9,854 nucleotides of DNA. It comes from JBEDKD01 sp041172365 (GTDB lineage Bacteria; Cyanobacteriota; Cyanobacteriia; Cyanobacteriales; Microcoleaceae). Shown here piece after piece: positions 5,659 through 9,854 of the stretch; the first letter of the stretch is position 1; every line of letters begins with the position of its first letter. Location: contig JBEDKD010000014.1 of the NCBI GenBank assembly GCA_041172365.1, positions 1 to 9,854 of the forward strand, read 5' to 3'. Made by a program: the position numbers and the translations under genes. A model generated the notes under the pieces. The model was not told where the DNA came from, ran no database searches, and saw only the letters and a list, made by a program, of their open reading frames with translations.

Positions 5659-5776
5659 ACTACTTTATTAAATAAATGTTCATTAATCTCTTTTCTCGCC
5701 TCTGTGCCTTTGTGCCTTTGTGGTTCATTTTCAAAAAATGTTATTGTCGCTATTTTTTGGGAAAAATGCTATAAGT

Positions 5777-5782
5777 TATAAT
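5777..5782 (+). promoter_or_regulatory. candidate -10 box for the 68-aa gene
   Basis: A perfect TATAAT in GTTATAATAAC lies 64 bp upstream of the ATG at 5847. TTGGGA (5757-5762) is the nearest -35-like hexamer, but its spacing of 14 bp is short. A small hairpin CCCTC/GAGGG (5794-5798, 5807-5811) would fall in the 5' leader. Confidence 0.4.
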
Positions 5783-5831
5783 AACTCACGAAACCCTCAT
5801 CAAATAGAGGGAAAACATAGTTAAATTAGTC

Positions 5832-5836
5832 AGGAG
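5832..5836 (+). promoter_or_regulatory. ribosome binding site of the 68-aa gene
   Basis: AGGAG, within AGGAGAACA, sits 10 bp before the ATG at 5847. It is the best Shine-Dalgarno in the window and a main reason to accept this short gene. Confidence 0.75.
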
Positions 5837-5846
5837 AACACCTATT

Positions 5847-6053
5847 ATGACGATTTGGATTAATGAACAACTTGATCCCTGTGGGATTCTCTATTCTTGT
5901 ATTGCTTCTTCTGATGAGACTCAAGCTAAAGAATGTTATGAGTCTTTTGAAAATAATTTAACTGAAGCACAAAAGGCTGAAGGATGGACTGTAATAATGC
6001 GGACTGTTTCCTCTTGGGATGATGTTCCTGTTAGTGCTTTAAAATTGAATTAA
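5847..6053 (+). CDS. 68-aa conserved-looking protein of unknown function
   Basis: This small soluble protein of 68 residues has no signal peptide or membrane segment. It starts MTIWINEQLDPCGILYSC, has a Glu/Ala-rich middle that is probably helical (TQAKECYESFENNLTEAQKA, about 25-44), and ends in GWTVIMRTVSSWDDVPVSAL followed by KLN. Cys residues are at 12, 18 and 29. The balanced composition, clear AGGAG site and TATAAT upstream all favour a real gene. I do not recognise a named family, though the layout of short strand, helix and Trp-rich end resembles small cyanobacterial hypothetical proteins. It stands alone between the repeat island and the purine tract and converges on carB. Function cannot be stated. 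Confidence 0.75.
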   Translation: MTIWINEQLDPCGILYSCIASSDETQAKECYESFENNLTEAQKAEGWTVIMRTVSSWDDVPVSALKLN

Positions 6054-6059
6054 CTTGAA

Positions 6060-6192
6060 GGAAGAGGGAAGAGGGAAGAGGGAAGAGGGAAGAGGGAAGA
6101 AGGAAGAAGGAAGAGGGAAGAGGGAAGAAGGAAGAAGGAAGAGGGAAGAAGGAAGAAGGAAGAAGGAAGAAGGAAGAAGGAAGAGGGAAGAA
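6060..6192. repeat. 19-unit heptanucleotide tandem repeat, all purine
   Basis: Nineteen consecutive 7-bp units of GGAAGAR run without an indel or a pyrimidine for 133 bp. The last base of each unit alternates in blocks: GGGGGAAGGAAGAAAAAGA, nine G and ten A. It starts 6 bp after the stop codon of the 68-aa gene and ends at a T7 run (6194-6200). The pure homopurine strand could form triplex (H-DNA) and is prone to copy-number change. A 7-bp period reads open in every frame; the resulting Lys/Glu/Arg/Gly ORF (6055-6267, TTG start) is an artefact. Confidence 0.97.
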
Positions 6193-6254
6193 ATTTTTTT
6201 GAATTTCACTTTGAGCCTGATATGGGTTCAGTTGTCCTCATGTTTTTTTCTTGA

Positions 6255-6295
6255 TAATGAAGGATGAAAGTTATTATTATTTTCACCCTTCATTA
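6255..6295. terminator. hairpin between convergent genes, possible bidirectional terminator
   Basis: Bases 6255-6269 pair with 6281-6295 with a single mismatch around an 11-base AT loop. It lies between the plus-strand 68-aa gene and the carB stop codon, where a shared terminator is expected. No good T-run follows the stem on either strand, so the terminator function is uncertain. Confidence 0.45.
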
Positions 6296-6314
6296 ACTTC
6301 ATTTTACTTCCATC

Positions 6315-9300
6315 TTAACTGACGTAATAATCCTGAATTGCTTTCACTTCTAAGGAATGAGATTTTAATGAACGAATTGCGGACGCGGTGGCTTTTCCAC
6401 CCGCGATCGTGGTGACAATGGGAATTTTATAAGCCAACGCGGTGCGACGAATTAATATTCCATCTGTGCGTGATTCTTCCCCTGAAGGTGTCGTGATAAT
6501 GAGTTGGATTTTCTCATTCTTAATGGAGTCCATTAAATTCGGACGGCCTTCATGGAGTTTTAACACTAAATCCACGTTTACTCCGTTTTCCCGTAGCACT
6601 TTTCGGGTTCCTTCTGTCGCGACAACATGAAACCCTAATTCTAAAAATTCTTTGACTACGGGTATCACGGCAACTTTATCGCGATCGTTCATGGAAAATA
6701 GCACAGTTCCCGATAAAGCTAAGGCTTGATTCGCGCCAAATTGGGCTTTGGCAAAGGCTTTCCCAAATTCCGTATCAATTCCCATTACTTCACCTGTGGA
6801 GCGCATTTCAGGACCTAATAAGGTATCCGCTCCTGGGAATTTGGTAAAGGGTAAAACGGCTTCTTTCACGGAAATATGAGTGGGGATGATTTCTTTGGTA
6901 TAACCCGCGTCTTCCAGACTCTTTCCTGACATTAATTGCGTCGCAATTTTGGCTAAGGGAACTCCAATGGCTTTAGAAACAAAGGGTACTGTTCGTGAGG
7001 CGCGAGGGTTGGCTTCTAAAATATAAACATTTTCCCCTTGTACCGCGAATTGGATATTCATTAACCCCACAACTTTTAAGGCTTTTGCTAATTCGATTGT
7101 CCAGCGCCGAATCGTTTCTAAAACGGGAGGTGTTAAGGTTTGATAAGGAATAGAACACGCGGAGTCGCCTGAGTGAATACCCGCTTGTTCGATATGTTCC
7201 ATAATACCGCCTATGACTACATTTCCGTTTGTGTCCGCGATCGCGTCAACATCAACCTCAATGGCATTTTCCAGAAACTTATCAATTAAAATCGGGTGAT
7301 CGGGTTCAACTTGGACTGCGAAGAGCATATATCGTTCTAATTCTACATCAGAATAGACGATTTCCATTGCACGTCCACCTAATACATAACTAGGACGGAC
7401 TACTACGGGATAACCAATACGTTTTGCTACCCTTAACGCGTCTTCAAAATGGCGTGCTAACCCGTTTTCCGCTTGGGCAATATTTAAGTCACGCAAAATA
7501 TGTTCAAAACGTTCCCGATCTTCGGCAGTATCAATAGAATCGGGTGAAGTTCCCCAAATTTTTGTTTGTACTCCCGTATGATTTTCTAAGGCTTTATACA
7601 AAGGAACTGCCAATTTTAATGGGGTTTGTCCACCAAATTGAATAATGATTCCTTCGGGGTTTTCTGCCTCAATAATGTTTAAAACATCCTCTTTTGTGAG
7701 GGGTTCAAAATAGAGGCGATCGCTGGTATCATAATCCGTCGAAACCGTTTCGGGGTTAGAATTGACCATGATACTTTCAAAACCCATAGCGCGGAGGGAA
7801 TAAGACGCGTGACAACAACAGTAATCAAACTCAATCCCTTGGCCAATACGGTTGGGGCCACCGCCTAAAATCATTACTTTCCGCTTCACAGAAGGTAATA
7901 CTTCCGAATCCGGTGCGAGACTATATTCCACCGCGGAAACCTTTTTCACGTCATCCTCAAATTCCCAAACCGCGGCTCCTAATTCATAGGTAGAATAATA
8001 ATAAGGAGTCAAGGCTTCAAATTCTGCGGCACAAGTATCGACGGTTTTGTAAATAGGTATCACGCCTAAGTCTTTCCGATAGACGCGGACTTCATCTTCC
8101 GTGGTTTTGGTGGCAAAGGCAATTTGGCGATCGCTAAATCCTAATTGCTTCACCGCAAACAGTTGTTCTTTATTTAACTGTTTTAAAGAAGTGCGTTTCA
8201 GTAATTTTTCCATGTCGAGAATTTCCTGAAGTTTATCTAAAAACCAAGGATCGATTCCCGTTAATTCATAGATATCCTCAAGAGACATTCCCATCATCAT
8301 CGCGTGACGTACCGTGAAAATCCGTTCAGGATTAGGAGTCCGTAAACCGGCACGAATTTGCTCTAAAGAAGGTAATTTTTCTGATTTATCGCATCCCCAA
8401 CCAGCCCGTCCCGTTTCTAACCCTCGTAAGGCTTTTTGGAAGGATTCACAGAAGGTGCGGCCAATGGCCATCACTTCCCCAACGGATTTCATTTGTGTGG
8501 TTAATGCTGATGTCGTACCGGGGAATTTTTCAAAGGCAAAACGAGGGATTTTGGTGACAACATAATCGATCGTCGGCTCAAAAGATGCTGGGGTTTTCTT
8601 GGTAATATCATTGCGAATTTCGTCTAATGTATAACCGACGGCTAACTTCGCGGCCATTTTCGCGATCGGGAAACCTGTTGCTTTTGAGGCTAAAGCAGAA
8701 GAGCGAGAAACCCGCGGGTTCATTTCAATGACAATCATATCCCCATTGGTGGGATTTACCGCGAATTGAATATTAGAACCTCCTGTTTCTACTCCAATTT
8801 CACGGATAATTTTAATCGAAGCATCTCGCAGACGTTGATATTCTTTATCGGTGAGAGTTTGCGCGGGAGCAACGGTAATCGAATCCCCTGTATGAATCCC
8901 CATCGGATCAAGATTTTCGATGGAACAGATAATGACAACATTATCTGCTAAATCTCGCATCACTTCTAACTCATATTCTTTCCAACCAATGAGGGATTGT
9001 TCGACTAAAATTTGGGAAACTGGACTCGCGTCAATACCCCCTTGAGCCATTTCCTCATATTCTTCTTGGTTATAAGCAATACCGCCCCCTGTACCACCCA
9101 TCGTAAACGCGGGACGGATAATTAAGGGATAAGAGCCAATTTGGTGCGCGACGGCGCGGGCTTCTTCCATATTATTAACAATACCGGAAGGACAAACCGC
9201 GACACCGATCCTTTCCATTGCTTCTTTAAAAAGTTCACGATCTTCGGCCATTTCGATCGCGGGTAATTTCGCGCCAATTAATTCCACACCATATTTTTCT

Positions 9301-9623
9301 AAAATCCCCCGTTTACAAAGAGATACAGCTAAATTAAGGGCCGTTTGACCCCCCATTGTGGGGAGAAGGGCTTGAGGACGTTCTTTTTCGATAATTTTTT
9401 CTACGATTTCCGGGGTGAGAGGTTCGATATAAGTCCGATCCGCGGTACCGGGATCAGTCATAATCGTCGCGGGGTTAGAATTAACTAACACCACTTCATA
9501 GCCTTCTTCTCGTAACGCTTTACAGGCTTGAACTCCACTATAATCAAATTCACAGGCTTGACCGATGACGATGGGGCCAGAGCCAATCAGAAGAATTTTT
9601 TGGATGTCTTGACGACGAGGCAT
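6315..9623 (-). CDS. carB: carbamoyl-phosphate synthase large subunit
   Basis: With the CarA glutaminase subunit, this cytoplasmic enzyme makes carbamoyl phosphate from glutamine-derived ammonia, bicarbonate and two ATP, feeding arginine and pyrimidine synthesis. The 1102 residues show the duplicated plan. The first half (about 1-400) makes carboxyphosphate, with IGSGPIVIGQACEFDYSG (13-30), Arg129 and Arg170, and the metal-binding ENPRVSR-type segment EMNPRVSRSS (300-309). An oligomerisation domain follows (about 400-545). The second ATP-grasp half (about 582-940) has LGGGPNRIGQGIEFDY (586-601) and EANPRASRT (870-878). An MGS-like allosteric domain (about 960-1090) is at the end. It is about 30 residues longer than E. 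coli CarB. Most of the excess is in the linker between the halves (about 547-580). ATG 9623 gives the canonical MPRRQDI start; no Shine-Dalgarno is clear. Three HIP1 sites lie inside. carA is not in the window. Confidence 0.98.
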   Translation of the reverse strand: MPRRQDIQKILLIGSGPIVIGQACEFDYSGVQACKALREEGYEVVLVNSNPATIMTDPGTADRTYIEPLTPEIVEKIIEKERPQALLPTMGGQTALNLAVSLCKRGILEKYGVELIGAKLPAIEMAEDRELFKEAMERIGVAVCPSGIVNNMEEARAVAHQIGSYPLIIRPAFTMGGTGGGIAYNQEEYEEMAQGGIDASPVSQILVEQSLIGWKEYELEVMRDLADNVVIICSIENLDPMGIHTGDSITVAPAQTLTDKEYQRLRDASIKIIREIGVETGGSNIQFAVNPTNGDMIVIEMNPRVSRSSALASKATGFPIAKMAAKLAVGYTLDEIRNDITKKTPASFEPTIDYVVTKIPRFAFEKFPGTTSALTTQMKSVGEVMAIGRTFCESFQKALRGLETGRAGWGCDKSEKLPSLEQIRAGLRTPNPERIFTVRHAMMMGMSLEDIYELTGIDPWFLDKLQEILDMEKLLKRTSLKQLNKEQLFAVKQLGFSDRQIAFATKTTEDEVRVYRKDLGVIPIYKTVDTCAAEFEALTPYYYSTYELGAAVWEFEDDVKKVSAVEYSLAPDSEVLPSVKRKVMILGGGPNRIGQGIEFDYCCCHASYSLRAMGFESIMVNSNPETVSTDYDTSDRLYFEPLTKEDVLNIIEAENPEGIIIQFGGQTPLKLAVPLYKALENHTGVQTKIWGTSPDSIDTAEDRERFEHILRDLNIAQAENGLARHFEDALRVAKRIGYPVVVRPSYVLGGRAMEIVYSDVELERYMLFAVQVEPDHPILIDKFLENAIEVDVDAIADTNGNVVIGGIMEHIEQAGIHSGDSACSIPYQTLTPPVLETIRRWTIELAKALKVVGLMNIQFAVQGENVYILEANPRASRTVPFVSKAIGVPLAKIATQLMSGKSLEDAGYTKEIIPTHISVKEAVLPFTKFPGADTLLGPEMRSTGEVMGIDTEFGKAFAKAQFGANQALALSGTVLFSMNDRDKVAVIPVVKEFLELGFHVVATEGTRKVLRENGVNVDLVLKLHEGRPNLMDSIKNEKIQLIITTPSGEESRTDGILIRRTALAYKIPIVTTIAGGKATASAIRSLKSHSLEVKAIQDYYVS

Positions 9624-9671
9624 AGGTTGTTACTGCTTAAGTGAACATCGTTAACTCTAAATCCAGAGTAT

Positions 9672-9691
9672 TTTACGACCTAATTCGTAAA
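9672..9691. promoter_or_regulatory. palindrome TTTACGA-N6-TCGTAAA, possible operator
   Basis: Perfect 7-bp arms (9672-9678 and 9685-9691) flank a six-base spacer in the spacer between carB and the divergent Cys-rich ORF. It lies beside the TATATAAT box. For carB it would fall just after the transcription start, a typical repressor position. For the plus-strand gene it overlaps the -35 region. The regulator is unknown. Confidence 0.4.
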
Positions 9692-9696
9692 CGTGC

Positions 9697-9705
9697 TATA
9701 TAATA
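9697..9705. promoter_or_regulatory. shared TATA-like -10 region for divergent transcripts
   Basis: TATATAATA reads as TATAAT on the plus strand (9699-9704) and as TATTAT on the minus strand (9700-9705, five of six). It lies 74 bp before the carB ATG and 64 bp before the plus-strand GTG at 9769. No good -35 is seen in either direction. Confidence 0.4.
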
Positions 9706-9768
9706 CAAAACTTGTTGATCTGGTCTTATCTATGGACTCGTAACTAAAAGGCAGTTTAAAGGACTTTA

Positions 9769-9854
9769 GTGGACATACTTGATATTATGGATGGAGGTTG
9801 CTACCATAAAGAGTGTTGTTGCGACAAAAAATGTTATGCAATATGTCACACCAC
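9769..9854 (+). CDS. 5' part of a Cys/His-rich ORF, runs off the window
   Basis: An open frame starts at GTG 9769, with AAAGGA (9758-9763) 5 bp upstream, and continues past base 9854. ATG 9787 is an alternative start without a ribosome site. The 28 visible residues begin MDILDIMDGG and continue CYHKECCCDKKCYAICHT: six Cys (11, 16, 17, 18, 22, 26) and two His. That density suggests metal binding or a disulfide- or Fe-S-rich peptide. It does not match the cyanobacterial metallothionein SmtA as I know it. An in-frame TAA at 9757 limits the start. The fragment is short, so it may be a chance frame. Confidence 0.35.
   Translation, partial: MDILDIMDGGCYHKECCCDKKCYAICHT

Larger units (their letters stand above)
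5066..5727. repeat. 662-bp block bounded by facing inverted arms
   Basis: TGAACCACAAAGG (5066-5078) is the exact reverse complement of 5715-5727, and GGCACAGAG (5087-5095) of 5700-5708. Beyond these, GAGAAAAGAG (5099-5108) matches the complement of 5688-5697. The arms therefore correspond over about 40 bases with small indels. The block starts 13 bp after the acetyltransferase stop codon. It may be one non-autonomous mobile or composite element, or two copies of the common cyanobacterial 'accacaaaggcac' repeat inserted in opposite orientations. I see only T-rich flanks and no convincing target-site duplication. Confidence 0.6.
5053..5846. other. repeat island without a supported gene
   Basis: This 794-bp spacer holds no ORF that I would call. 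It is packed with repeats: facing arms at 5066-5108 and 5688-5727, an imperfect inverted repeat with an 8-bp microsatellite (5189-5304), a nested palindrome (5431-5562), and hairpins at 5620-5630 and 5642-5658. The right end (5728-5846) carries the promoter and ribosome site of the 68-aa gene. No transposase, resolvase or attachment site is visible. Confidence 0.75.

Noticed and set aside
6055..6267. 70-codon plus-strand ORF rich in Lys, Glu, Arg and Gly
   Set aside because: It is the translation of the GGAAGAR tandem repeat with a TTG start and no ribosome site. A 7-bp purine repeat without stop codons is open in all frames, so the frame is no evidence of coding.
6442..8951. Several 60-83 codon ORFs on both strands within carB (6442-6630, 6973-7158, 7679-7861, 8314-8565, 8766-8951)
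   Set aside because: All overlap conserved CarB domains in other frames and show no start signals or family features. They are shadows of a long gene.

Overview
The window looks like cyanobacterial chromosome. The evidence is four exact copies of the HIP1 octamer GCGATCGC (1425, 7237, 7716, 8127) plus many near-matches, a group 2 sigma-70 factor of cyanobacterial type, a cyanobacterial-style AqpZ, and AT-rich spacers full of short palindromic and tandem repeats typical of repeat-rich cyanobacteria. I cannot fix the genus. I see no transposase, integrase, phage gene, CRISPR array, tRNA or rRNA, and no defence or biosynthetic cluster. The genes look like housekeeping and regulatory functions. 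The unusual content is in the spacers and in small ORFs.

Layout. 1-365 is a spacer with a terminator-like hairpin, two copies of a 31-bp palindromic repeat, and a 65-bp inverted repeat with 16-bp arms. 366-1121 (minus) is aqpZ, a water channel. 1364-2362 (minus) is a PfkB-family sugar kinase, probably a fructokinase. 2363-3249 is a long divergent spacer. On the plus strand it holds an unassigned, partly structured 400-nt stretch, a 52-codon ORF for a single-pass membrane peptide (2872-3030), a strong hairpin terminator (3065-3096), and the promoter region of the next gene. 3250-4347 (plus) is a group 2 sigma factor. 4348-4533 holds a second inverted repeat of the same sequence class as the one at 255-319, and a 12-bp palindrome. 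4534-5052 (plus) is a GNAT acetyltransferase resembling spermidine/spermine (thialysine) acetyltransferases. 5053-5846 is a repeat island. Facing arms of about 40 bp bound 662 bp, with a nested cloverleaf-like palindrome and an 8-bp microsatellite inside. 5847-6053 (plus) is a 68-aa protein of unknown function. 6060-6192 is an uninterrupted 19-unit heptanucleotide all-purine tract. 6315-9623 (minus) is carB, complete. 9624-9854 is a divergent spacer with a bidirectional TATATAAT box and a 7-bp-arm palindrome, then the start of a Cys-rich ORF that runs off the window.

How the genes relate. They do not form one pathway. Water transport (AqpZ) and sugar phosphorylation (PfkB kinase) are neighbours on one strand but 242 bp apart with separate candidate promoters. 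The sigma factor and the acetyltransferase are codirectional and separated by a repeat. CarB makes carbamoyl phosphate for arginine and pyrimidine synthesis and faces the 68-aa gene convergently across the purine tract. I do not see a convincing new multi-gene system. The best leads are the facing-arm repeat island, the unannotated 52-aa membrane ORF with its own terminator, and the Cys-rich ORF divergent from carB.
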